From NCBI GenBank assembly GCA_016296775.1, contig JAEDIE010000003.1, positions 1 to 64,000 on the forward strand: DNA of 64,000 nt. The letters are read 5' to 3'. The first letter of the stretch is position 1; the number at the start of each line of letters is the position of its first letter. This DNA is from Bacilli bacterium. Its GTDB lineage: Bacteria > Bacillota_I > Bacilli_A > RFN20 > CAG-826. Below the pieces are notes generated by a model that saw nothing but the letters and a program-made list of their open reading frames with translations, made no database searches and was not told where the DNA came from. Of the stretch, positions 1 through 7,951 are shown piece by piece. The position numbers and the translations under genes were made by a program.

Positions 1-19
1 ATGCTGATGTAGAGTATTA

Positions 20-790
20 TTGTTTTTATATTTTAAAAAAAAAGATTTTGAGATTAAAATTAAGTATCTAATCGATAATTTAGTATCTTTATATCCTGAA
101 TACAAGAATGAAAAAATGATAATTAATTTAGATAAAGATGAAATGAAAATTAGAAAATATATGAATAAAAAAGTAAATTCATTAGCTTCTTTATACCCTG
201 AAATAGCAAAAGAATGGGATTATGATAAAAATGAAGGTTTTACTCCTCAACAAATTACTCCTGGAAGCAGCACTTCAGTTTTTTGGAAGTGTAGTAAATG
301 TAAACATGTATGGAAAACATCTGTTTCTCATAGAGTTCAGGGAACAGGTTGCCCGGAATGCTCTAAAAAAAGAAGAGATTTCGGAGGTTATGCTGAATCG
401 AAAAGGATATATCAGTATTCTCTTGCTGGGGTTTTAATTGGAGAATTCGAATCTATTAGCGAAGCTGGAAGATATTTAAAAATTAATACGTCTAATATAT
501 GTATGTGTGCTAAACATATTCGCCCTAATGCAGGCGGTTTTAGATGGGAATATGAAAAATATGATAAGTTAGAACCTATTATAAAGGAAGAAAAGAAGTG
601 TTTACTTAATAGGAATGGTAAACCTGTTTTACAACTTGATGATAAAGGTAATGTAATAAGAAGGTATGATTCTATGAGTGAAGCGGGGAGAGTTTTGAAG
701 AAACATTCTTCAGGTATTACAAGAGTATTAAAAGGGGAGAGTAAAACATTTGCGGGCTATTTTTGGAAATTAGATAATGATAAAAATTAG
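20..790 (+). CDS. Zinc-ribbon plus tandem NUMOD1-like protein (5' end uncertain)
   Basis: Probable DNA-binding accessory protein; no catalytic domain is visible. Residues about 55-120 form a short zinc ribbon of the DUF4379 type: W89-K-C91-x2-C94 followed by C111-P-E-C114, in an 'SLASLYPEIAKEWD' context typical of that family. Two NUMOD1-like modules follow (about 126-175 and 203-253), each with the 'S-EAGR-L' helix and a final 'G-x-W' strand; such modules are known beside homing endonucleases. The open frame has only a TTG at 20 and no ribosome site. A different frame (codons from base 3, reading ADVEYYCFYILKKK) is open from the window edge and stops at 69-71; the two could be joined across the A9 run at 35-43. 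The gene therefore probably starts outside the window and is frameshifted, or the assembly has an indel. Family call is fairly sure, function unknown. Confidence 0.6.
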   Translation: MFLYFKKKDFEIKIKYLIDNLVSLYPEYKNEKMIINLDKDEMKIRKYMNKKVNSLASLYPEIAKEWDYDKNEGFTPQQITPGSSTSVFWKCSKCKHVWKTSVSHRVQGTGCPECSKKRRDFGGYAESKRIYQYSLAGVLIGEFESISEAGRYLKINTSNICMCAKHIRPNAGGFRWEYEKYDKLEPIIKEEKKCLLNRNGKPVLQLDDKGNVIRRYDSMSEAGRVLKKHSSGITRVLKGESKTFAGYFWKLDNDKN

Positions 791-823
791 TTTTTTATGT
801 TTCATTTATCTACAAAACTAATT
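785..823. promoter_or_regulatory. 10-bp perfect inverted repeat between genes
   Basis: AATTAGTTTT (785-794) and AAAACTAATT (814-823) pair perfectly around a 19-base loop. The left arm includes the stop codon of the upstream gene. There is no U-tract after it, so it is either a weak terminator/3' processing hairpin or an operator in front of the CotH-like gene. Confidence 0.35.
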
Positions 824-861
824 ATGATAAATTATTAAAGAATAGGAGGGCCTTTCAAAAT

Positions 862-2283
862 ATGAAAAAAGCATACTTATTACCATTTATATTATTCCCA
901 TTATTAAGTGCATGTTCTTTAGATGGAACTTCAAATGGTGGAGAAAATAATAATGATAATAATACACAAGATAGTGGATCTTCATCTTTAACTTACGAAA
1001 GAATATTTAATCCTTCTAGTAAAATTGATATCGAATTAAATTTTAAAAATAAAGCTATCTATAGCTTAGAAAAATATGGAACTAGTGGAGATTTTAATAA
1101 AGAAGAAATTTATCATCCTTGTGATGTAAAAATTCAAATTGATGATGATAAATATACTTTTGCTGAAGTTGGAGCAAAAATGAAGGGTAATACTTCAAGA
1201 TACGACAATTTTATCGATGAAAATGGTAAATTTATTGATAGAGAAAGATTATGTCATTTTAAATTAGCTTTTGATAAAACTTTTAATTCTTCAAGTGTTA
1301 ATGATTATTATTCAAAAGATTATACTGCTGATGAGATTAAAGAAAGAGATGCTAGGAGAATAGCTTCTATGAAGAAAATAGATTTAAAGTGGAACAAGAA
1401 CTATGATTCTTCATTTACAAAAGAAATTTATGCTTTAGATTGTTTTGCTAAAGAAGGAGTTGCTGCTCAAAAGGCTAATCTAATTAATTTAACCATTAAA
1501 AGTGAGAGTGATTCTATCACTATGCCATATATCTTATTTGAAGTCGTTGATAAAACAATGCTTAAAAGAAATTTTACCGATAATAAAGGTGATTTATATA
1601 AATGTACATATACAAATATTTCACCTGCAGACTTATCAAGTGTAGAAAGCAATAAATTTGGTATTGAAGCAGCAAATTATAAACCACCATATGACTTAAA
1701 AACTAACGAAGATACTTCTGATTTTAGTGTAATTAAGAATTTTATAACTAAAACTTCAACAAGAAATGTCAGTGCATCTGATATCAAACCAGTTATCGAT
1801 TCAGTTCTTAATGTTGATAATTTCTTAAAGTTTGCTGCAATGAGTTGGGTTGTAGGATCACCAGATGATTATAGAAATAACTATAATAATTATTATATGT
1901 ATTTTGATTCGAAGACAAATTTAGCTTACTTTATTCCATACGATAACGATAGAGTTTTTGGAATTTTAAAAGATTGGCCAATTGATACTTCTAGACAAGC
2001 TTGTGATAGTGATAGATTAAATGGAACTGCTTCAGGTGGCGGATGTAGTATGCCAATTGTAAGAAGGTTGTTAGTTAGTGGATCTTCAAGTAGACCTGTT
2101 ATTAGTGAATATCAAACCAAGTTTAAAAAGTATTGTAAAGATTTTGCAAATAAATATTTAAATGAAGAAAAATTCAAAGCTTTTACAAACCAATTTTATT
2201 ATTCTTCAAAAGTTATTGATAATTCAAACTCAAATATGAGTTTTAAAGAATATGCTATAAACAAATTAGGAACCTTAAACTAA
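862..2283 (+). CDS. CotH-kinase-like surface lipoprotein
   Basis: Exported lipoprotein: the signal peptide ends in the lipobox LLSAC with Cys18, followed by a G/N/S-rich linker (about 21-43). The body matches the CotH family, protein kinases with an atypical fold first known from spore coats. The basic motif KMKGNTS (about 106-112) fits the ATP-binding strand; SPDDYRNNYNNYY before about 345 and FIPYDNDRVFG at about 357-367 fit the catalytic and metal-binding DxD segments. Start is ATG with the strong site AGGAGG 12 bases upstream. It overlaps the last four bases of a convergent gene. CotH-like lipoproteins are common in non-sporulating gut Firmicutes, so a surface role is more likely than a spore coat role; the substrate is unknown. 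Confidence 0.85.
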   Translation: MKKAYLLPFILFPLLSACSLDGTSNGGENNNDNNTQDSGSSSLTYERIFNPSSKIDIELNFKNKAIYSLEKYGTSGDFNKEEIYHPCDVKIQIDDDKYTFAEVGAKMKGNTSRYDNFIDENGKFIDRERLCHFKLAFDKTFNSSSVNDYYSKDYTADEIKERDARRIASMKKIDLKWNKNYDSSFTKEIYALDCFAKEGVAAQKANLINLTIKSESDSITMPYILFEVVDKTMLKRNFTDNKGDLYKCTYTNISPADLSSVESNKFGIEAANYKPPYDLKTNEDTSDFSVIKNFITKTSTRNVSASDIKPVIDSVLNVDNFLKFAAMSWVVGSPDDYRNNYNNYYMYFDSKTNLAYFIPYDNDRVFGILKDWPIDTSRQACDSDRLNGTASGGGCSMPIVRRLLVSGSSSRPVISEYQTKFKKYCKDFANKYLNEEKFKAFTNQFYYSSKVIDNSNSNMSFKEYAINKLGTLN

Positions 2284-2738
2284 AAGTTAATTGAACTTGA
2301 TAATACATTAAACTCAAATTGAGTTATACTATTTTTGTTTTGAATAGAAAATACTAAGTAATTCAATGTATCTTTATAATAATTTCTATCTAAACTATTT
2401 TTTAAAAATATATCTTTAATACTTATAGTTGGTAAAAAATATATGTTTTTCCCATCTATTTTGTATGTGTAGTAACTATTAACATCAAATCTATATAGTT
2501 CTGTATTTGTCTTAAAAGATAATGAAACTTTATCAATTGCTTCATTGTTAAGAAAAGAAAGAATGTATTGCTCATTGACTATTAATTTGTCTTCTTTAAT
2601 TTCAGCATTATTCAAAAGAAGTGGAATTTCATTATGTTTTTTAGAGATTGGATGAGTAAATAGATAGAAAATTAGGATACATATTAGGACAATTAGTATT
2701 ACTATTCCATCTACAATTAATACCTTTTTGAGTTTCAA
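2280..2738 (-). CDS. Membrane-anchored protein of unknown function
   Basis: I do not recognise this 152-residue protein. One N-terminal transmembrane segment (about 7-29, VDGIVILIVLICILIFYLF) is followed by an extracytoplasmic beta-rich region with many Asn, Ser and Lys. Its ATG lies inside the last codons of the upstream minus-strand gene (ATGA overlap at 2735-2738), so the two are translationally coupled and probably work together. It converges on the CotH-like gene with a four-base overlap. Confidence 0.7.
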   Translation of the reverse strand: MKLKKVLIVDGIVILIVLICILIFYLFTHPISKKHNEIPLLLNNAEIKEDKLIVNEQYILSFLNNEAIDKVSLSFKTNTELYRFDVNSYYTYKIDGKNIYFLPTISIKDIFLKNSLDRNYYKDTLNYLVFSIQNKNSITQFEFNVLSSSINF

Positions 2739-3685
2739 AATATAATAGAACTATTACTTAAGGAAATGCCTGTTACATCTTTAAGCTTAAGCTTTAAAGA
2801 TTGAGTTTCAGTAAGTAATAGTTTTTCTCCTTCAAATAGTCTTCCTCTAAATATGAAATTTTGTTCTTTAAGATGTGCTACATATAATTCTTTTTCTTCA
2901 ATGTATTCGTTTCCTAAAAATATATCGGCTTCAAGATCGTTTTTGATATTGTTCATTAAAATAGTTGTTGAAAATGTTGAGGTATTATTTAGTAATCCTG
3001 TTAAATAATTTACTACACAATTATAGTTAATCGTTTTTCCTGTACCATCGTAAGGAATAGTGTTGTATCCTGGTTCACCATTTTCAGGATAAATATCTAC
3101 ATTCATTTTTAAATTAGAATACTCTTTGTCAAGTGAATATATTGGAGAATAGTTTACAGAATAACTACTCTTAACATAATCTCCCTCACTTATAAAAGAG
3201 TTAACCCCACTTAAACCATAATTTATATAAAAATCTGTAGAAACAACCTTCTTTTCATAGTCAATTGTACATGATGCTTTGATATCTGGATAGTTTGTTG
3301 AGCTACAAGTTATAACGATTTGTTCGCCAAAAGCTTGAAGCAATTTTATATTACAAATTGTTAGATCATTACTATCTACAGTTAATTTTAAATATTCATT
3401 AACATTTTTTCCATTTGCCCATTCACTTGAAGGATCTTTAAATGTAGATGACCATTCAACAGATTTGTTGAAGTTATATTCAGGATATACAGTAGCAATT
3501 AGTTTATATTCTGTATCGCTAATTTTCTCACTTTTAATATTGTTGTTTTTGATAATTAATGGAGAATTATTGTCTTCTTCAACATTATTTTTGTTTGATG
3601 TAGATAAAGCTATACATCCTCCTATTGTTAATAAACAACCAACGCAAGCTAAACTTATACATAGTATTTTTGTTCTTTTTTTCAT
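2735..3685 (-). CDS. Exported Ig-like protein, probable lipoprotein
   Basis: Unrecognised 316-residue secreted protein. The N-terminus is a signal sequence ending near TIGGC (Cys24), which could be a lipobox, though it also reads as a membrane anchor. Residues about 40-140 look like a bacterial Ig-like (BIG2-type) domain: 'EYKLIATVYPEYNFNKSVEWSS' with a later 'QIVITCSSTNYPDIKASCTI' strand pattern. The ATG is preceded by AAAGAGGT eight bases upstream. First gene of a two-gene minus operon with the 152-residue membrane protein. Likely a cell-surface adhesion or envelope protein. Confidence 0.7.
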   Translation of the reverse strand: MKKRTKILCISLACVGCLLTIGGCIALSTSNKNNVEEDNNSPLIIKNNNIKSEKISDTEYKLIATVYPEYNFNKSVEWSSTFKDPSSEWANGKNVNEYLKLTVDSNDLTICNIKLLQAFGEQIVITCSSTNYPDIKASCTIDYEKKVVSTDFYINYGLSGVNSFISEGDYVKSSYSVNYSPIYSLDKEYSNLKMNVDIYPENGEPGYNTIPYDGTGKTINYNCVVNYLTGLLNNTSTFSTTILMNNIKNDLEADIFLGNEYIEEKELYVAHLKEQNFIFRGRLFEGEKLLLTETQSLKLKLKDVTGISLSNSSIIF

Positions 3686-3771
3686 AATTTTTTACCTCTT
3701 TATATACAAGACGCTAAAAAATGAAAATTTTAAACCATAAAACTTAAAATAATCGTAAAATCTTAATTAAT

Positions 3772-3815
3772 TTGTCTTTTATTCATTAGATATTTATAAT
3801 ATAAATATCATGAAT
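3772..3815 (+). promoter_or_regulatory. Promoter with palindromic operator of the lipid operon
   Basis: A -35 TTGTCT (3772-3777), 17-base spacer and -10 TATAAT (3795-3800) form a good sigma-A promoter. Centred on the -10 is a perfect 10-1-10 inverted repeat, GATATTTATA (3789-3798) and TATAAATATC (3800-3809), with partial outer arms ATTCAT/ATGAAT (3781-3786, 3810-3815). A protein bound here would block RNA polymerase, so repression of the fatty-acid genes is the simplest reading; the regulator is unknown. Confidence 0.6.
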
Positions 3816-3832
3816 AATGGGAGGTATATTCT

Positions 3833-4723
3833 ATGTTTAAAATTATTGCTGATTCAACTAGCGATTTATCATTAGAATTAAGAAATAAATACAATCTTGA
3901 TTATTGCCAAATGGGAATTACATGTGATGATAAAGAGTATGTAGCTGATTTAGATTACAAAGAATATAGTGCTAAAGAATTATATGATTGGATGAGAAAT
4001 GGTAAAAGAGTTTTTACATCTCAAGTATCTGATAATGAATTTAGAAGAGTATTTACAAAATATTTAGACCAAGGAATTGATGTTTTATATATTGCTTGTA
4101 GTAGTGCATTAAGTGCTTCATATCTTGCTTCTTTAAAAGTAAGAGATGAATTACTTGCTTTATATCCAGAAAGAAAAATTGTTTGTATTGATTCAAAGAT
4201 TTCTTGTATTGGACAAGGAATGATTTGTATTGAAGCTAGTAAACTTAGAGATAAAGGAATGACTTTAGAAGAAGTAGTTGAATGGATTGAAGCTAATAAA
4301 TTAAAGTTTAATCAATTTGCAACTGTTGATAGCTTAGAATATTTAAGAAGAGCTGGTAGAGTCAAAGCTTCTAAAGCTTTTTTTGGTAATTTATTTGGTG
4401 TTAAACCATTATTAATTAGTGATGTTAAGGGTAGAAATTTTGCTTTCAAAAAGGCTAAAGGCAAAGTTAAAGCAATTAATGAATTAGTTGATTTAGCAAT
4501 TGAAGCAATGGATGGAAATTATTCTCAAACTGTTTATATTGGACATGCTGATTCTCTTGATGAAGCATTATTAATTAAAGAAAAATTACACGAAAAAGTA
4601 CCTGAAATTACTAATTTTGAAATTGGTTTTATTGGTCCAATTGTTGGTGCATCAACAGGCCCTGGAACATTAGGTATTTTTGTTTTTGGTAAAGAAGTAA
4701 CATTAGACGAAGAAAGCGAGTAG
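3833..4723 (+). CDS. DegV family fatty-acid-binding protein (FakB-like)
   Basis: Binds a free fatty acid and presents it to the kinase FakA for phosphorylation, by analogy with the DegV/FakB family. Seen: the N-terminal IIADSTSDLS motif, the central TVDSLEYLRRAGRVKASKA segment that lines the ligand pocket, and the C-terminal IGPIVGASTGPGTLG. Length 296 is normal for the family. ATG with the ribosome site GGGAGG 9 bases upstream. First gene of the operon; the FakA gene follows after five bases, which supports a FakA-FakB pair. Three more DegV paralogues occur in the window, so chain-length specialisation is likely. Confidence 0.93.
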   Translation: MFKIIADSTSDLSLELRNKYNLDYCQMGITCDDKEYVADLDYKEYSAKELYDWMRNGKRVFTSQVSDNEFRRVFTKYLDQGIDVLYIACSSALSASYLASLKVRDELLALYPERKIVCIDSKISCIGQGMICIEASKLRDKGMTLEEVVEWIEANKLKFNQFATVDSLEYLRRAGRVKASKAFFGNLFGVKPLLISDVKGRNFAFKKAKGKVKAINELVDLAIEAMDGNYSQTVYIGHADSLDEALLIKEKLHEKVPEITNFEIGFIGPIVGASTGPGTLGIFVFGKEVTLDEESE

Positions 4724-4728
4724 TTTTT

Positions 4729-6384
4729 ATGGTTTATACAAGCGTTGATGGTTCCCTTTTCAAGGGTATAGTTTTAAATGGCTATAATAATTTAATTAAA
4801 GATATGGTTGAGATTAATAATCTCAACGTATTCCCTGTTCCAGATGGTGATACTGGAACAAATATGAAGAAAACTCTTGAAAACGGAATTAATAATATTA
4901 CTTTCAACAATGAAGAAGAAAAAATTGGTGAAGTAAGTAATTTACTTGCTAAAGGTATGTTACTTGGAGCAAGAGGAAATAGTGGAGTTATTCTTTCTCA
5001 ATATTTTAAAGGTATTGCAAAATACTTAATTAATAAAGATATAGCTAGTGTTAATGATATGGTTGAAGCATTCACTGAAGGTTATAGAACAGCCTACAAT
5101 GCAGTAGTTACTCCAACCGAAGGAACAATTTTAACTGTGGCTAGAGAAGGAATTGAACTTATAAAAAATAAGATTAATGAAAATACAACTTTTAATGAAT
5201 TATTAGATTTAATGTATAAAAGAATGGAACAATCACTTGAAGAAACACCTGAAAAGCTATTTGTATTAAAAGAAGCTGGCGTTGTAGATAGTGGTGGAGC
5301 TGGATTAATCTCTATTTTTAAAGGTATGATAGCTTATTTAAATGGAGAAAAAATTGATGCAGATAATAAAGATAATAATTCAAATACTGTAAAATTTGAT
5401 CCAAGTTTATTTAATGCTGATAGCGAATTAACATATGGCTATTGCACCGAATTTATTCTTCAATTATTGAATAAAAAATGTAATCCTGAAGAAGTAAAAA
5501 TTGATGATTTTATTGGTTATCTTTCTACAATTGGAGATTCAATTGTTGCTATTAAAGAAAACGATATTATTAAAATTCATGTACATACAAAAACCCCATC
5601 AAAAGCAATTGAATTTGCTCAAAAGTATGGTGAATTCATCACTTTTAAGTTGGAAAATATGGCAATTCAAAACAATGAAGTTAACCAAAGAAAAGGAATT
5701 AAAAAAGTAAAAGTACATAAGAAAACAGCTTATGTTTCTGTAGCTAATGGTGATGGAGTCCAAGAAACATTTAAAGAACTTAATTGTGATGAAGTTTTAA
5801 ATGGTGGACAAACCATGAATACTAGTTGTGAAGAATTTATTGATGCTTTTAAAGAAATTGATGCAGAAAACATTATTGTTTTACCAAATAATAAGAATAT
5901 TGTTATGGCAGCAAATCAAGCTAAAGAAATGTATAAAGATGCTTCAGTTTTTGTTATTCCAACTCGTAGTATTGCTGAAGGTTATTATTCTTTATCAATG
6001 ATGATTGATCCAAATGCAGATATTGAAGATCAAGTAGGTTCAATGAGCGATGGTTTAGAAGATTTCATTACTGCTGAAGTTACTTATTCAATTAGAGATA
6101 CAGTTGTTAATGGATTAGAAATTAAAAAAGGAAATTACATTGGAATTGTTAATAATAAGTTAGTTACTACACATACTTCAGTATTAGAATGTTTAAAAGA
6201 TATGATTGATTCAATTGAAGATTTTGATGAAAAATCAATCGTTACCATTTTTGTTGGTCAAAGTGCTGATGGGAATGATGCTATTGAATTAAAGAAATAT
6301 ATTCAATCAAAGAATAAATACGTTGATATAGGAATTATTAGTGGTAAACAAGATGTTTACGACTTTATATTAGGAATTTGCTAA
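4729..6384 (+). CDS. fakA: Fatty acid kinase catalytic subunit FakA (DAK2/YloV family)
   Basis: ATP-dependent kinase that phosphorylates FakB-bound fatty acids to acyl-phosphate in the cytoplasm. The N-terminal DhaL-type kinase domain shows NVFPVPDGDTGTNM (about 33-46), whose Asp39 and Asp41 bind Mg-ATP, then GARGNSGVILSQ (about 83) and DSGGAGL (about 189). The remaining two thirds form the middle and DegV-like C-terminal domains usual for 550-residue FakA. It starts five bases after a DegV gene and shares one base (TAATG) with plsX, so the acyl-phosphate product is made next to the enzyme that consumes it. Identification is firm. Confidence 0.95.
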   Translation: MVYTSVDGSLFKGIVLNGYNNLIKDMVEINNLNVFPVPDGDTGTNMKKTLENGINNITFNNEEEKIGEVSNLLAKGMLLGARGNSGVILSQYFKGIAKYLINKDIASVNDMVEAFTEGYRTAYNAVVTPTEGTILTVAREGIELIKNKINENTTFNELLDLMYKRMEQSLEETPEKLFVLKEAGVVDSGGAGLISIFKGMIAYLNGEKIDADNKDNNSNTVKFDPSLFNADSELTYGYCTEFILQLLNKKCNPEEVKIDDFIGYLSTIGDSIVAIKENDIIKIHVHTKTPSKAIEFAQKYGEFITFKLENMAIQNNEVNQRKGIKKVKVHKKTAYVSVANGDGVQETFKELNCDEVLNGGQTMNTSCEEFIDAFKEIDAENIIVLPNNKNIVMAANQAKEMYKDASVFVIPTRSIAEGYYSLSMMIDPNADIEDQVGSMSDGLEDFITAEVTYSIRDTVVNGLEIKKGNYIGIVNNKLVTTHTSVLECLKDMIDSIEDFDEKSIVTIFVGQSADGNDAIELKKYIQSKNKYVDIGIISGKQDVYDFILGIC

Positions 6385-7331
6385 TGAAAAAAGTAATTAT
6401 TGATTTAAATTCTAGTGAAACTAATTATGAAGAGTTCTTATTAGGTATTGAAGAATTCTTAAAAACTAATACTAAATATAGAATTGTTTTAGTTGGAAAT
6501 ACATTACAAGCTAAACACATTTTATCTTCTAGAAATGTAGCTTTTTCATATATAGATTTTTATGATGTGAAAGAAACCTTATTAGATGAAGATAATCCTA
6601 CTTTAGTATTAAAAGAAAAGAAAAATACTAGTTTAGTTAAATCAATTGAATTACTTAAAAAAGATGATGAAGCTATTGGATTAGTATCAGCTGGTCCAAC
6701 TGGAGGATTATTAATTTCATCGATATTCCATTTAGGATTAATGAAGGGTTTAAAAACCCCTTGTTTATCTAGTGTTTTATATTCATTTGATAAAAAGCCA
6801 TTTATTTTAGTAGATTGTGGGGCAAATTTAGAATTAGATGTAAATACATATGTTAAATTTGGAGAAATAAACTCAAAATATGCTTCAGCTTTATGTTCTT
6901 CCTATCCTCGTGTTGCTTTGCTTAATGTTGGCAAAGAAAGTAGAAAAGGCAATGCAATTTTAAAAAATGCTTATGAAGCTTTACAAAATGATCAAAATAT
7001 AAATTTTGTTGGAAATATTGAAGGTTTTGATATCTTTTTAAATAAAGCTGATGTAGTTTTAACTGATGGAATTACTGGAAATATTGTTTTAAAACTTGCT
7101 GAAAGTATGGCTCATGGAATTCAAGATATGTATACACCTTTAATTAAAGAAGAAAAGAGAAAAGACGTTGATAAATTTATTGAAGATAATTTTTACTATT
7201 CTTCAAAAGGTGGAGCAATGTTACTTGGAGCTAAAAAACCAATTATTAAATTACATGGTAAAAGCCAAGCTAGTGCTGTAACTATTTGTATAAATAGACT
7301 TATTGAAATTAATGAAGGTTTATCTGATTAA
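6384..7331 (+). CDS. plsX: Phosphate acyltransferase PlsX
   Basis: Interconverts acyl-phosphate and acyl-ACP, linking fatty acids to phospholipid synthesis. The family core is clear: VSAGPTGGLL (canonical SAGNTGA), VDCGANLELD, RVALLNVGKESRKGN, FVGNIEGFDIF and VLTDGITGNIVLK. I chose the ATG at 6384 overlapping the fakA stop as TAATG; a TTG six bases earlier lies inside fakA. About 315 residues, close to usual. Some active-loop residues differ from the textbook motif (P for N), worth noting but probably tolerated. Together with FakA it implies that exogenous fatty acids can be moved onto ACP. Confidence 0.93.
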   Translation: MKKVIIDLNSSETNYEEFLLGIEEFLKTNTKYRIVLVGNTLQAKHILSSRNVAFSYIDFYDVKETLLDEDNPTLVLKEKKNTSLVKSIELLKKDDEAIGLVSAGPTGGLLISSIFHLGLMKGLKTPCLSSVLYSFDKKPFILVDCGANLELDVNTYVKFGEINSKYASALCSSYPRVALLNVGKESRKGNAILKNAYEALQNDQNINFVGNIEGFDIFLNKADVVLTDGITGNIVLKLAESMAHGIQDMYTPLIKEEKRKDVDKFIEDNFYYSSKGGAMLLGAKKPIIKLHGKSQASAVTICINRLIEINEGLSD

Positions 7332-7948
7332 TGGAACAAGATTTAAAAGTATATTTACTAAAAATAGATAGATCTATACCAAAAAATGCCTTAAAAGAAT
7401 TTCTAAATATCTCAATTGTTAATCATTGTTTAAAATATAAATTAGAGCAAAAACAATATGAATCCCTGTATGGTTTTTACATTTTAAGGAAATTATATTT
7501 AAAGTTATACAATATTGATATTAATAACTTTATATTGGAAGAAAATTTATTTGGTAAACCTTATTTTAATTCATTATATTTTAATATTTCAAATTCAATG
7601 GGATATTTAGCAATAGCAATTTCCTCAAAACAAGTGGGAATTGATATTGAATTTTTATATAATTTTAAAAAAGATAAAGCTTTTGAAAGAATGATTTTAT
7701 CTTCAAAAGAATTAAAAGAATTTAATAAAACCGATGATAAAAATTTATATTTATTAACTAAATGGTGTCAAAAAGAAAGTTATTTTAAATATATTGGAAA
7801 AGGAATAAATTTTCCTTTATTAAAAACAAATATTAGAAAAGAAGGCTATTTTAAATACTTTAATTTAAATAATGATTTGGCATGTGTTTATGTTTATACT
7901 AAACATAAAGTAAATGAATTTAAGGTTGAATTAAATTATAATGAGTAA
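7331..7948 (+). CDS. 4'-phosphopantetheinyl transferase, Sfp type
   Basis: Transfers phosphopantetheine from CoA to a Ser of carrier proteins. Motif VGIDIE (Asp105, Glu107) and the later WCQKES (W145, K148, E149) with downstream YIGKG are the Mg2+/CoA site of Sfp-type enzymes. It is 205 residues, shorter than Sfp (about 225) but longer than AcpS (about 120), so a general carrier-activating enzyme is likely. It overlaps plsX by one base and precedes a ligase with a fused carrier domain and a free carrier protein, its obvious substrates (Ser600 and Ser41 of those products). Confidence 0.9.
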   Translation: MEQDLKVYLLKIDRSIPKNALKEFLNISIVNHCLKYKLEQKQYESLYGFYILRKLYLKLYNIDINNFILEENLFGKPYFNSLYFNISNSMGYLAIAISSKQVGIDIEFLYNFKKDKAFERMILSSKELKEFNKTDDKNLYLLTKWCQKESYFKYIGKGINFPLLKTNIRKEGYFKYFNLNNDLACVYVYTKHKVNEFKVELNYNE

Positions 7949-7951
7949 TAT

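Noticed and set aside
862..2283. CotH-like protein as evidence for sporulation
   Set aside because: No other spore gene is in the window and CotH-like lipoproteins are common in non-sporulating gut bacteria.
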